The position numbers and the translations under genes were made by a program. The notes under the pieces are model-generated. The model saw nothing but the letters and a program-made list of their open reading frames with translations, ran no database searches and was not told the origin of the DNA. From contig NZ_JAKNQY010000006.1 of the NCBI RefSeq assembly GCF_024494355.1, positions 186,001 to 250,000 on the forward strand: a DNA stretch of 64,000 bases. Reading direction: 5' to 3'. Shown one piece after another: positions 53,100 through 62,404 of this stretch. Numbering within the stretch: the first letter of the stretch is position 1; every line of letters starts with the position of its first letter. The stretch is from Pseudomonas sp. Q11 (lineage in GTDB: Bacteria > Pseudomonadota > Gammaproteobacteria > Pseudomonadales > Pseudomonadaceae).

Positions 53100-53666
53100 T
53101 CAGCGAACGAACTGCTCGGCGTAATCAGCACCCAACCCGACGGCTTCGTAATGACGACGGGCACTTTCCAGTTTGGTGTACACGTCCTCGTAGTCCAGGG
53201 CCTTGCCGTAAGGGTCGACATAGACATAGTTACCGGTCACGTGAAACAGCGTGATCATTTCGGTCACATCTTCCGGTACAACCAATGTATGGGTCTCTCC
53301 TGGTGGTTCGAAGGCATAGCTGCCCTCGGTAGCGACCCATTCGTGTTCAAGATAATGCCAGTGGCCGCGCAAGGTAATCGCATGGACCGGCCCGCCATGT
53401 CGGTGACGGGATAGAACGCCGGCACGACGCACGCGGGTCAGGTTGACGAAGTAGCCGCCCGACAAACTCAGGATCAACGGACGAAACCATACCCCTTCAG
53501 CTTGCGGCACCCACTCTCGTTCGTCACAGTCAAGATTCAGTGCGCCTGGCAGCAAAAAATCCGCTGGCATTCCTGCCGGTTGATCAAACTGATACGGCAC
53601 TTTGGATTGGTCGCCACGTATGGCGGTCATCACGGGTCTAGCCAAACTTTTTTCTTGTACAGTCAT
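53100..53666 (-). CDS. Cupin, 2,4'-dihydroxyacetophenone dioxygenase-like
   Basis: 188 aa. A mononuclear-iron cupin. RHRHGGPVHAITLRGHW gives the His pair of the first cupin motif, and EPPGETHTLVVP gives the third His. PLILSLSGGYFVNLTRVRRAG and the C-terminal SARRHYEAVGLG match the 2,4'-dihydroxyacetophenone dioxygenase family, which cleaves a C-C bond next to a keto group. Here the substrate is unknown. A GAGGTGATC ribosome site precedes ATG 53666. 282 bases upstream of the MFS gene in the same direction. Confidence 0.85.
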   Translation of the reverse strand: MTVQEKSLARPVMTAIRGDQSKVPYQFDQPAGMPADFLLPGALNLDCDEREWVPQAEGVWFRPLILSLSGGYFVNLTRVRRAGVLSRHRHGGPVHAITLRGHWHYLEHEWVATEGSYAFEPPGETHTLVVPEDVTEMITLFHVTGNYVYVDPYGKALDYEDVYTKLESARRHYEAVGLGADYAEQFVR

Positions 53667-53812
53667 TTTCAGATCACCTCACGGTCAAACATTTAGCCGT
53701 TACGATATTGCTATCGCAAGCTTCATCAAGTTGACATTCAACGTGCAACTTTTCCCATGGAGCACACCCGACCGGGCAGGCTCAAAAAGTCAGAAAAACT
53801 TCTCGCCGTGCG

Positions 53813-54718
53813 TTAGGTTATCGTCCAGCACTGGCCTTCCACTCGATCACTGAGAAAGTCAATGAACACCTTTATTCGCGGACTTAAATATTTTCGGTTC
53901 GCGTATATAAGACTCACCGATTCTTTTTCGCCGGTATAAAACTCCGACAACAGCGGCACCAAGCGGCCGTGGCGAATATCCTCACCAATATGAAACCCGG
54001 CCAGTTTGACGATGCCCGCCCCCTGCAACGCCAAATCTCGCAGCAGGTCACCCTGACCGAACGAAGAGCGACTGCGAAACGGCACTTTGAATAAGCGCCC
54101 GTTTTCCTGAAACGACCAGGTGCTCCATTGGCTTTCAAAGTCAAAGCCAAAACATTGGTGCGCCAGCAAATCCTGTGGATGAAGCAACGGTGCGTTATTG
54201 GCCAGATAGTGCGGTGAGGCACAGATGATCCATTCGTTGTCGTTCAAGCGGCGGGCAACCCTCGATGAGCTGGGCAGAAACCCGCTGTGAATCGCGACAT
54301 CGACACCTTGCTCGAACAGATCGAGGTATTGCGCCCCCAATTGAATATCCAGATCGAGTAACGGATAGCTTTCTAGAAACTGCGGCAGCCATGGCAGGAT
54401 CTGGTGCTTGGCAAAAGTGGTCATCGTATGCACGCGCAACATGCCGCTGACCCGGGTCGGCAAACGTTCGGCCAATGCGTCAGCCTCGCTCATGGCATCA
54501 ACGACCGCCAACGCACTTTTCAGATAGATCGCCCCTTCTTCCGTCAGCAGTAATGCTCTGGAGCTGCGAACAAACAAACGCACTTGCAAGCGTTCTTCCA
54601 GCCTTGAAATCAGCTTGCTCACCGCCGACGGCGTCAGATGGCTTGCCCGGGCCGCCGCAGAAAAACTGCCGTGCTCAGCTGCGCGTATGAAGGCGAGCAT
54701 TTGCGAATAGTTGTCCAC
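53813..54718 (-). CDS. LysR-family transcriptional regulator
   Basis: 301 aa from a GTG start that follows GGAGGTGA. YSQMLAFIRAAEHGSFSAAARASHLTPSAVSKLISRLEERL is the DNA-binding domain; the AHQCFGFD stretch in the effector domain is usual for this branch. It is divergent from the 188-aa orphan and the catabolic genes at 55008-59450 and is their likely regulator; the cupin gene lies downstream in the same direction. Confidence 0.88.
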   Translation of the reverse strand: MDNYSQMLAFIRAAEHGSFSAAARASHLTPSAVSKLISRLEERLQVRLFVRSSRALLLTEEGAIYLKSALAVVDAMSEADALAERLPTRVSGMLRVHTMTTFAKHQILPWLPQFLESYPLLDLDIQLGAQYLDLFEQGVDVAIHSGFLPSSSRVARRLNDNEWIICASPHYLANNAPLLHPQDLLAHQCFGFDFESQWSTWSFQENGRLFKVPFRSRSSFGQGDLLRDLALQGAGIVKLAGFHIGEDIRHGRLVPLLSEFYTGEKESVSLIYANRKYLSPRIKVFIDFLSDRVEGQCWTIT

Positions 54719-55007
54719 CTCTCACCTCCGTTTTTATGAGCTGTCAGCCGGCCATGACCGGGCGTTGGGGACCCTGGTGCTTAAACTATTACATCTCTGA
54801 AACGCTGAATATCCTCAAAACTTCACACCGGCTGTGAATTTTGGTCACAGCGGAGTCGCCTCGCTTGTTACGAAATAACATCGGGCTGACCTACCAGGAT
54901 TAATTGGCTTGGCAACTGGCTGCAATCTGATTTATTCGTTTGCCAAGGGTTTCGCTCACTCAAATACTTAAAGGCAGCAACGCCAATGACAGTAAGCGAG
55001 ACTCAGC

Positions 55008-55574
55008 ATGTCCCATACGCCACGTTCTCTGGCTACGCCTTATACCTTGTCGTTCAGTCAAGATTGCATGGATGGCCGACTGGCTCCCTTTAGCGCAGAA
55101 GTCGAGTCCAGGACCGAGTTGGCGGTGCGCACGGTCACTCATGCCAAAGATGAGCTCAATCACTATGTAGCGCTGGTCGAACGCCCCTACGCAAAGCTCA
55201 ATCGGGTGATTGCGCAAATGGCCGGGTTGTTGATTCTTGGGCAAGCCGATAATGGCTTCAGTTCTTACGCCCAACTGGCGCGCACGCCGGAACAGGATCT
55301 GATCGAAGTTCTGGATCTGCTGGGCAACCTCAAGATCCCCGCGATGGCATCAGCGCATTTCAACCACTTATCGCTCACCGCCAGCCGTTTGTTGCATATC
55401 GCCCGGGAACTGCAGCGCAACATCAGTGCTGGCGCAGTACTCAGGGAGCGCACACCGGCCTTACTGAAGGGACTCAATAACACTAACGCCATGCTGCGCT
55501 GCGCTTCCAGTGCGCAGTTGGGGCTGATGCCTGTCGATCTGAAAAATACCTGTTTTTGCTGTTCTCAGCATTGA
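55008..55574 (+). CDS. Unknown 188-aa helical protein
   Basis: Not recognised. The sequence is mostly alpha-helical (ELAVRTVTHAKDELNHYVAL, FNHLSLTASRLLHIARELQR), has no signal peptide or membrane segment, and ends in a Cys-rich tail (NTCFCCSQH). It is the first gene of a set running to 59450 and is followed within 40 bases by the MBL hydrolase. The tail CFCC may bind metal. The ribosome site is weak. It could be a small regulatory or carrier subunit. Confidence 0.7.
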   Translation: MSHTPRSLATPYTLSFSQDCMDGRLAPFSAEVESRTELAVRTVTHAKDELNHYVALVERPYAKLNRVIAQMAGLLILGQADNGFSSYAQLARTPEQDLIEVLDLLGNLKIPAMASAHFNHLSLTASRLLHIARELQRNISAGAVLRERTPALLKGLNNTNAMLRCASSAQLGLMPVDLKNTCFCCSQH

Positions 55575-55611
55575 TATCGATTTCAATCAAACACCCATAA
55601 AAGAGGCTGTC

Positions 55612-56508
55612 ATGTCCCCCTATTCGATTTGGATTCTTGAGTTCGCCAACATTCCGAACTTTCCGGTCAGCGGCATCAAATACGGCGTACATAATGAAGG
55701 GACCCGAAAACTGCCCTATTGCTATGTGCTGATCAAAGGTAATGGCCGCACGATCATGGTGGACGTCGGTTACAACCATCGCGATTACGGCCAGGCATTA
55801 GCCAAGCAATTCGGGGTGAGCGACTGGCACTCGCCGCGGGACGTTCTGGCCGAGTGCAATGTCACCCCTGAAGAAGTCGATACGGTGTTTGTGACCCACG
55901 CTCACTTTGATCATTTCGGCAACACCGATGCCTTTCCCAATGCACGGTTTTATCTTCAGGAGCGGGAACTGTCGAAATGGATCTGGGCCATGGCGCTTCC
56001 GGACCGTCTGAGCTGGACTCGCACCGGACTCGATCCGTCGGACATTTTGCGAGCGGTCGATCTCGCGCGCCAGGGCCGCCTGATCTGCGTGGAAGGTGAA
56101 ATAGAGGACGTAGCACCGGGTATCGATCTGCGCGTCGCGTTCGACAGCCATACATTTGGCTGCATGTGGGTGCACGTGCGCAATGACCTGGCCTCCAGCT
56201 CACACAACAGTTGGGTGCTGGCCGGAGACTTGGTGTACGTCTACGACAATATGCTGGCCAACCCGCAAATCGCCAAAGGCGATATCACCGGAACGTTGGA
56301 GTATCGCCCCGTCGGGCTGGCACAGAACAGCAATACCAATCTGGTGCTTGCCACCGAGGAGATGCTCAAGGCTGTGGACTACGAGGTCAAACGGGTGATC
56401 CCGGTGCACGAGGACCGTTTGAGCGAAGTGTTCCCTACCCGTGTCACCGATAAAAATCTGCGGATCATGCAAGTCTGCCTGGCTGAAGGGGAAACTTCCC
56501 GCATCTGA
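55612..56508 (+). CDS. Metallo-beta-lactamase-fold hydrolase (AHL-lactonase-like)
   Basis: 298 aa. The dizinc motif THAHFDH gives His96, His98, Asp100 and His101; a later LAGDLVYVYDN supplies the bridging Asp, and IPVHED the last His. Layout resembles N-acyl-homoserine lactonases, which open lactone rings. In this operon it may open a lactone of the pathway rather than degrade a signal. AGAGG precedes ATG 55612. Confidence 0.87.
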   Translation: MSPYSIWILEFANIPNFPVSGIKYGVHNEGTRKLPYCYVLIKGNGRTIMVDVGYNHRDYGQALAKQFGVSDWHSPRDVLAECNVTPEEVDTVFVTHAHFDHFGNTDAFPNARFYLQERELSKWIWAMALPDRLSWTRTGLDPSDILRAVDLARQGRLICVEGEIEDVAPGIDLRVAFDSHTFGCMWVHVRNDLASSSHNSWVLAGDLVYVYDNMLANPQIAKGDITGTLEYRPVGLAQNSNTNLVLATEEMLKAVDYEVKRVIPVHEDRLSEVFPTRVTDKNLRIMQVCLAEGETSRI

Positions 56509-56780
56509 TCAGTACTGCATCGAGTATTACAAAACCCCGAGCCTTGAGCCACGGGCACAACCGCAGCGGCTTGAAATATTTTTCTAAGTTCAGACATTAG
56601 GCAGCCGCATCGAAGAGCGCGTTTGGCCGGTTCACGCCAACTTCGCCATTCACACTGTTTATTGATCAATCAGCGTAGTCACTGGCTGCAATAAGAATTA
56701 CGCGTTTGCCCAACGGGCGTAAAATTCAAATACTTAACTCACGTGCAAATACCTATTCGTGCTCACGCAGGAGTATTCCG

Positions 56781-58037
56781 ATGGGCTACACCATGACTGA
56801 AAAGATACTGGCCCGTACCGCGGGACTGGAAACAGTCAACGCTGGCGATGAAGTTCAAGTTAAACCGGATTTCGTACTGGCTTATGACTTTCCTGGTTAT
56901 ACCGATCGTTACTTTAAGGAAATGGAAAGCGAGTTTCAGATTATCCAGGTAAAAGAGCCGGAGCGCTTTGGCATTTTTATCGATCATATGATTCCGGCCA
57001 TTACTCCAGAGGAAGAAAATTTCCATAAAGAAACTCGGGATTGGACCACGCGTAACGGTGTGGAAGTATTCGAACGTCGCGGCATCGGTCATCAGGTTGC
57101 CGCTGAAGTCGGTTATGCGGTGCCTGGCGCGCTGGCTGTGCATTTTGATCCACACATTTCGCAGTTGGGCACTTTCGGCACATTGGCCCTGGGCATTCAC
57201 CGCAATATGCTGCAAGCCTATGTTCAGGACACGGTTTCCTTGCGAGTGCCGGAGACGGTGCGGATCAATTTCATCGGTGATTTGCAAGACGGTGTCATGG
57301 CCCGCGATGTGCTTAATCATCTCGTCAAAACCCTGGGTCCGAGCGCCTGCCAATTCTGCGTGATGGAGTTGGGCGGTCACGGGCTCGCCAACCTGTCCGT
57401 CGAAGGCTTGCAGACCATTACCGGCCTGGCGATGTTCACTGGCGCTATTTCCGCCATTGTCGCACCGGATGCAGCGCGCCTCGACTATGCCCTGCCGCTG
57501 GCGCGAAAAGTTCTCGAGCCGGTATACAGCGATCCGGATGCACGGTATCAGGCCATCCACACCATCGACCTGAGCACTATCGAGCCCGTCATTGTAATTC
57601 CCCCCAGTTCCGCTGGTACGCGCGATCTTGCCGAATACATCGGCATGGAAGTGCAAGTCGGCTATCTCGGTTCCTGTGCCTCGGGCCGTCTGGAAGATCT
57701 GCGCATCGCGGCGCGCATTCTTCGTGGCCGCACATTGGCACCAGGCTTCTCGTTGTACGTCGTACCGACCAGTCAACACATCATGGCCGAAGCGGCGCGG
57801 GAAGGATTGCTGACCACGTTGATAGAGGCCGGCGCTTTCGTCTCTTCGCCCAGCTGCGATTACTGCTATGGACGCATCGGCACCATGAATGCGGGACAAC
57901 GTGCAGTGTCCACCGGAACCTTGAACGTGCGTGGTCGGATGGGCAGTACCGACTCTGAAATCTACCTGTGCAGCGCCGCCGCCGTGGCGGCGGCCGCAAT
58001 CGAAGGCAAGGTCGCAGACCCTCGCCATTATCTTTGA
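56781..58037 (+). CDS. Aconitase-family hydro-lyase large subunit (DmdA/LeuC-like)
   Basis: 418 aa. The 4Fe-4S ligands are Cys299 (YLGSCASGR), Cys359 and Cys362 (SPSCDYCYGR). These enzymes move water across a C=C bond of a di- or tricarboxylate, such as isopropylmalate or 2,3-dimethylmalate. Sequence is distant from LeuC. ATG 56781 has GGAG ahead; a TTG 25 codons upstream has not. The small subunit follows after nine bases. Confidence 0.87.
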   Translation: MGYTMTEKILARTAGLETVNAGDEVQVKPDFVLAYDFPGYTDRYFKEMESEFQIIQVKEPERFGIFIDHMIPAITPEEENFHKETRDWTTRNGVEVFERRGIGHQVAAEVGYAVPGALAVHFDPHISQLGTFGTLALGIHRNMLQAYVQDTVSLRVPETVRINFIGDLQDGVMARDVLNHLVKTLGPSACQFCVMELGGHGLANLSVEGLQTITGLAMFTGAISAIVAPDAARLDYALPLARKVLEPVYSDPDARYQAIHTIDLSTIEPVIVIPPSSAGTRDLAEYIGMEVQVGYLGSCASGRLEDLRIAARILRGRTLAPGFSLYVVPTSQHIMAEAAREGLLTTLIEAGAFVSSPSCDYCYGRIGTMNAGQRAVSTGTLNVRGRMGSTDSEIYLCSAAAVAAAAIEGKVADPRHYL

Positions 58038-58046
58038 GGATTCGTC

Positions 58047-58556
58047 ATGAGCCTGCTCAATTTACGCGGCCGTGTGGCTTACGTATTCGAAGAAGAAAAT
58101 TTCGATATCGATCAAATCGTTGGCGTCAAAAACATCCGCACAGGTGACGCCGAAGCATTGGCGAAGTTGGCCATGAGTGCCTACGACGAAAACTTTGCGC
58201 GGGACATGCGGCCCGGCGATGTGTTGGTTGGTGCCGCCAATTTCGGCTATGGGCACCCGCACTACCCGCCGATGATCGCCATGCGCAAGTTGGGTATCAG
58301 TGCGGTGATCGCAGAGTCCTTCTCGCCAGGTTACTGGTGGGGAGAAATGGCCGAAGGTTTTCCGCAAATCGAATGCCCGGGCATCACCCGATGGGTGAAG
58401 CGCTGGGATGAAATTGAAGTGGATTGGCTAGGACGACGAGTGATCAACCACAGTCAAGGTCGCGAATTGGCATTTAGGCCATTTAGCCAGTCCGACCTGA
58501 GTGTTCTGGAGGCTGGAGGACTGATTCCTTACATCAAACAACAACGGAAATGCTGA
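58047..58556 (+). CDS. Aconitase-family hydro-lyase small subunit (swivelling domain)
   Basis: 169 aa. Small-subunit fold of LeuD/DmdB: GRVAYVFEEENFDIDQIVG and GDVLVGAANFGYGHPHYPP. In LeuD the loop after NFG reads CGSSRE and binds substrate carboxylate through Ser and Arg; here it is YGHPHYPP (residues 68-75), so the usual substrate clamp is replaced. This predicts a different substrate. GAGGA precedes ATG 58047. Confidence 0.85.
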   Translation: MSLLNLRGRVAYVFEEENFDIDQIVGVKNIRTGDAEALAKLAMSAYDENFARDMRPGDVLVGAANFGYGHPHYPPMIAMRKLGISAVIAESFSPGYWWGEMAEGFPQIECPGITRWVKRWDEIEVDWLGRRVINHSQGRELAFRPFSQSDLSVLEAGGLIPYIKQQRKC

Positions 58557-58583
58557 AAGCCATTCTTCTTCAGGAGAAACGAA

Positions 58584-59450
58584 ATGCATGCAAAAAATTC
58601 TTACGCGCTCACCGAAGCATTTAACGGCCCCAAGGCATTAGTGATTCCAGGAGCCTATGACGCGTTCAGTGCCATGTTGGTAGAAGCCGCGGGGTATCCA
58701 GTCGTTTATGTCGGAAGTTACGCAACAGCAGCGGCAGGATTCGGCCTACCGGATGTGGGCGTTTTGACGCTGGATGAACTTGCCCGGCATGCCAAGTCGG
58801 TCAGCGGCGCTGTCAACGTGCCGGTAATTGCCGACGCCGAGGGCGGTTTTTTTGATCCGGCCAACATCTGGCGCACCGTGCAGGCCTTCGAAGATGCAGG
58901 CGTCGCGGCCATTCATATCGAGGATCATGCCGGAGGCAAACATACTAATTTGGAGCAGAAGCTGATCCCGCTTGATTTAATGCTGCAACGTCTACAGGCC
59001 GCCCTGGATGCGCGGCGCAACCCGGATTTCATGATCATTGCTCGAACCGATGCCATCTGGGCGACACACAATGTTGATGAATGCGTTACGCGTTTGAAAG
59101 CGTTCGCGCAAATCGGCATCACGCATTTCTTTGCGAACGGTGCAGACCCGGCCACGCTGCGAGAAATTAAAAAGCAGGTGCCGGGCAAATACATCGTAAT
59201 CAACCTGCCAAGCGTACGAAACCGAAACGAATGGGATGGCGCTGCCGATGTCGTAATTGATTACGCGTTCTGCCTGTTAGCGGTGAGCAAGGCACTGCAA
59301 GTCGCACTCCATCAATATAAAAACACCCCCGACGCCAATCACTCGGACGCGTTGATCGAAGACGTTGAAGTGTTTGAGCATCGTCTGGGTTACACCGCTT
59401 TTACCGAGCGAGCACTGCACTATACCGATTACGAGAAAACACCAACTTAA
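58584..59450 (+). CDS. Isocitrate lyase/PEP-mutase-family protein
   Basis: 288 aa barrel. VIPGAYDAFSAMLVEAAGYPVVYVGSYA and VPVIADAEGGFFDP are family motifs, but the metal motif reads DAEGG, not DADTGYG, and the catalytic KKCGH is replaced by DHAGGKHT (about 114-121) with no Cys. PEP-mutase-family members without Cys are decarboxylases or hydrolases of oxaloacetate type; methylisocitrate and dimethylmalate lyases keep the Cys. So lyase activity is uncertain. AGGAG precedes ATG 58584. Last gene of the set. Confidence 0.83.
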   Translation: MHAKNSYALTEAFNGPKALVIPGAYDAFSAMLVEAAGYPVVYVGSYATAAAGFGLPDVGVLTLDELARHAKSVSGAVNVPVIADAEGGFFDPANIWRTVQAFEDAGVAAIHIEDHAGGKHTNLEQKLIPLDLMLQRLQAALDARRNPDFMIIARTDAIWATHNVDECVTRLKAFAQIGITHFFANGADPATLREIKKQVPGKYIVINLPSVRNRNEWDGAADVVIDYAFCLLAVSKALQVALHQYKNTPDANHSDALIEDVEVFEHRLGYTAFTERALHYTDYEKTPT

Positions 59451-59937
59451 TCGATATCAGAGCTGTCCAGTCCATACGGCTGGTCGGTGCAGACTGACTA
59501 GCTATTTTGCGTAACTGCTCATGAATCCGATGGCAATACTTGTATTGTTACTTCAGTTGATGACACCGCCTCATGCTGCCCGGCCGCCGGAAATCGTGGT
59601 CAGCAGAAGGAACACCATTCCGTGGGCGGGACTTGGCTACCGGCGCCCGTGCGTTTCGACTGACATATAGCCACGGCGAGGCTACATCATCCAGCCTATG
59701 GAAAAAATCGTAAACGCTCGGGACAATTCAGCCCAAGGGTGCGGTAGCAACCAAGAACTGCTTGCATCGCGCGTTTGAGCTTGTAGGATCCGCGCATTGT
59801 GACTGGATGGCTGAGATTCACCTGGGCCAAAAACGACCGTTATCACACTCATTCGTCTACCCTCACCAAGCGCCATGCGGTTGTTCGCGAGTGTCTGGCG
59901 CTTCAATATTCTTGCGTTCACGTACCGGAGATTTTCC
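59451..59937. other. Non-coding region before the ABC transporter operon
   Basis: 487 bases. No gene, RNA or strong hairpin seen. It must carry the end of the previous transcript and the promoter of the transporter operon. Confidence 0.5.
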
Positions 59938-60789
59938 ATGTTCAAGCGTTCCCTGGCATTGGCCGTCGGCTTGACCCTGTCTTTCAGCGCCTTGCTGGCC
60001 CAGGCCGCCGACACCCTGAAAGTCAGCGCGATTCCCGATGAAGCCCCTACCGAACTGCTGCGCAAGTTCAAGCCCTTGGGCGCTTATCTGGAACAACAGA
60101 CGGGCATGAAAGTCGAGTTCATTCCCGTGAGCGACTACCCGGCTGTGGTCGAGGCGCTGGCCACCGACCGCATCGACCTGGCCTGGCTGGGTGGTTTCAC
60201 GTTCGTGCAGGCACGCTTGAAAACCGGTAATGCTATCCCGCTGGTGCAGCGCGAGCAGGACGCCCAATTCACCAGTAAATTCATCACCGCCGACCCTGCG
60301 GTCAAATCCCTCGCCGACCTCAAGGGCAAGACCTTTGCATTCGGTTCGGTGTCTTCCACCTCTGGCAGCCTGATGCCGCGCTATTTCATGCTCCAGGACG
60401 GCATCAAGCCGGAAAGCTACTTCAGCCGCGTAGGTTACTCGGGCGCCCATGACGCCACCGTCGCCTGGGTCCAGGCCGGCAAAGTGGACGCCGGGGTACT
60501 GAACGCCAGCGTCTGGGAAAAACTGGTCGCCGCCGGCAAGGTCGACACCGCCAAGGTCAAAGTGTTTGCCACCACCCCGGCCTACTTCGACTACAACTGG
60601 ACGGTGCGCGGAACGCTCGACCCGGCGCTGGCAGCCAAGATCAAGGCAGCCTTCCTGGCGCTCGATCCGGCGAATCCGAAGGACAAGGAAATCCTCGATC
60701 TGCAGGCTGCCAGCCGCTTCATCGAAACCAAGCCTGAGAACTACAAGGGCATCGAGGAAGCCGCACGCGCCGCCGAACTGCTCAAATGA
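59938..60789 (+). CDS. PhnD/PtxB-like periplasmic substrate-binding protein
   Basis: 283 aa with a signal peptide (ends [12 protein letters not shown]). The PhnD fold binds oxyanions such as phosphonate or phosphite; a related Pseudomonas family is annotated as putative selenate-binding. Seen: [57 protein letters not shown] precedes ATG 59938. The stop overlaps the ATPase start by four bases. Which oxyanion is bound cannot be told. Confidence 0.88.
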   Translation: MFKRSLALAVGLTLSFSALLAQAADTLKVSAIPDEAPTELLRKFKPLGAYLEQQTGMKVEFIPVSDYPAVVEALATDRIDLAWLGGFTFVQARLKTGNAIPLVQREQDAQFTSKFITADPAVKSLADLKGKTFAFGSVSSTSGSLMPRYFMLQDGIKPESYFSRVGYSGAHDATVAWVQAGKVDAGVLNASVWEKLVAAGKVDTAKVKVFATTPAYFDYNWTVRGTLDPALAAKIKAAFLALDPANPKDKEILDLQAASRFIETKPENYKGIEEAARAAELLK

Positions 60790-61583
60790 CATTACATCTG
60801 ACTCAGGTCAGCCTTACCCACGCCAACGGCGTCCAGGCGCTGCGTGGCGTGGAGCTGCACATCGGCGCCGGCGAACAGGTCGCCATCATCGGTCCGTCCG
60901 GCGCGGGTAAATCGAGCCTGCTCAATCTGCTGGGCACGGCTCTGCGACCGGGTGACGGCGAAATGCAGGTACTCGGCGAACGAGCCTGGCAGTTGTCTGC
61001 CCGCGCGCGTCAACGCCTGCGCGCACGCATCGGCCTGATCCACCAAGCTCCGCCCCTGCCACCGCGCCAGCGCGTGGTCACTGCGGTGCTGGCCGGCAAA
61101 CTGGGTCAGTGGGGCCTGGGCAAGAGTCTGCTGAACCTGCTGCACCCGCTGGATATTCCCGGCGCACGGGCGGCATTGGCCAGGCTGGATCTGAGCGACA
61201 AGCTCTTCGCGCAATGCCAGCAACTCTCCGGCGGCCAGCTACAGCGCGTTGGGATTGCCCGGGTGCTGTATCAGGCGCCCGAGGTATTGCTGGCCGATGA
61301 ACCTGTTTCGGCCATGGATCCAGTGCTGGCCGAGCACACCCTTTCAGTGCTCTGCCGCCACGCCCGGGAGCACAACGTCACCCTGGTCGCCAGCCTGCAT
61401 GCGGTGGACCTGGCCCTGGCGCACTTTTCACGGGTCATCGGCCTGCGTGACGGGCAGATCCTGTTCGATCTGCCGACCGATGCCGTCGACCGTGAACGGC
61501 TCGACCAACTCTACGCCAATGAGCAGTTGCAACCCTCGCCTCCACCGCCCTCCCCCTTGAGTGTGCAGATCCCCCGATGCTGA
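60786..61583 (+). CDS. ABC transporter ATP-binding protein (PhnC-like)
   Basis: 265 aa. Walker A GPSGAGKS (36-43), signature [13 protein letters not shown] and Walker B VLLADEP are all intact, as is the switch His in VASLHAVD. Coupled by overlaps with the binding protein before and the first permease after. Confidence 0.92.
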   Translation: MTLHLTQVSLTHANGVQALRGVELHIGAGEQVAIIGPSGAGKSSLLNLLGTALRPGDGEMQVLGERAWQLSARARQRLRARIGLIHQAPPLPPRQRVVTAVLAGKLGQWGLGKSLLNLLHPLDIPGARAALARLDLSDKLFAQCQQLSGGQLQRVGIARVLYQAPEVLLADEPVSAMDPVLAEHTLSVLCRHAREHNVTLVASLHAVDLALAHFSRVIGLRDGQILFDLPTDAVDRERLDQLYANEQLQPSPPPPSPLSVQIPRC

Positions 61584-62404
61584 CACGCGATACCCGAGAC
61601 CCCGCCAGCGGCCCTCGCCTGCTGCTTTGCCTGTTGGCCCTTGTCCTGCTGTGGCCAGGCATCCACTTCAGCGAGCTGGACCTCGGCGTGCTGGTGGCAA
61701 GCGACAGTCAAAGCGAGATGGGCCGGTTCGTCTCGGCCTTCTGGCCACCGGCCCATGGCGAAGCGTTCATGGAGCTGCTATTGCAAGCCACCTTGCAGAC
61801 CCTGGCCATCGCCACGGCCGGCATGGCCCTGGCATTGCTGTTCGCCGTGCCCGCCAGCCTGCTGGCCAGCCGTGCCCTGTCGCTGTCTGCGGCCTCCCGT
61901 GGCGGCCATCCGGGCTATTGGGGGCAACTGCTGCGGTGGCCGGTACGCGGCGTGCTGATTTTCCTGCGCAGCGTGCCGGAAATCGTCTGGGCCCTGCTCT
62001 TCGTCCGCGCCGTCGGTCTTGGTCCGACTGCCGGGGTGCTGGCCATCGCCATTACCTACAGCGGCATGTTGGGCAAGGTCTACGCGGAAATCTACGAGTC
62101 AGTCGACCAGCGTCCGGCACATGCACTGTTGCAGGCCGGCAGCGGCCGACTGGCAGCCTTCTGCTACGGGATCCTGCCCAATGTCGCGGCGGAGCTGCTG
62201 TCCTACACGGTGTACCGCTGGGAGTGTGCGATCCGCGCCTCGGTGGTGATGGGCTTTGTCGGTGCCGGGGGCCTGGGCCAACAAATGGACCTGTCGTTGC
62301 GCATGTTCGCCGGTGGTGAAGTGGCCAGCATGCTGTTGACGTTCCTCGTCCTGGTCCTGCTGGCCGATCAACTCAGTCGCCTGCTGCGCTGGAGGCTGGC
62401 ATGA
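61577..62404 (+). CDS. ABC transporter permease (PhnE-like), first copy
   Basis: 275 aa inner membrane protein with about six segments. The permease loop reads [23 protein letters not shown], the EAA-type ATPase contact. [28 protein letters not shown] is the first core segment. Overlaps the ATPase gene by seven bases and the next permease by four. Confidence 0.9.
   Translation: MLTRDTRDPASGPRLLLCLLALVLLWPGIHFSELDLGVLVASDSQSEMGRFVSAFWPPAHGEAFMELLLQATLQTLAIATAGMALALLFAVPASLLASRALSLSAASRGGHPGYWGQLLRWPVRGVLIFLRSVPEIVWALLFVRAVGLGPTAGVLAIAITYSGMLGKVYAEIYESVDQRPAHALLQAGSGRLAAFCYGILPNVAAELLSYTVYRWECAIRASVVMGFVGAGGLGQQMDLSLRMFAGGEVASMLLTFLVLVLLADQLSRLLRWRLA

Noticed and set aside
56763..58028. 421-codon frame on the minus strand
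   Set aside because: Antisense to the aconitase-family large subunit.
59863..60792. 309-codon frame on the minus strand
   Set aside because: Antisense to the periplasmic binding protein, whose signal peptide and fold are clear.
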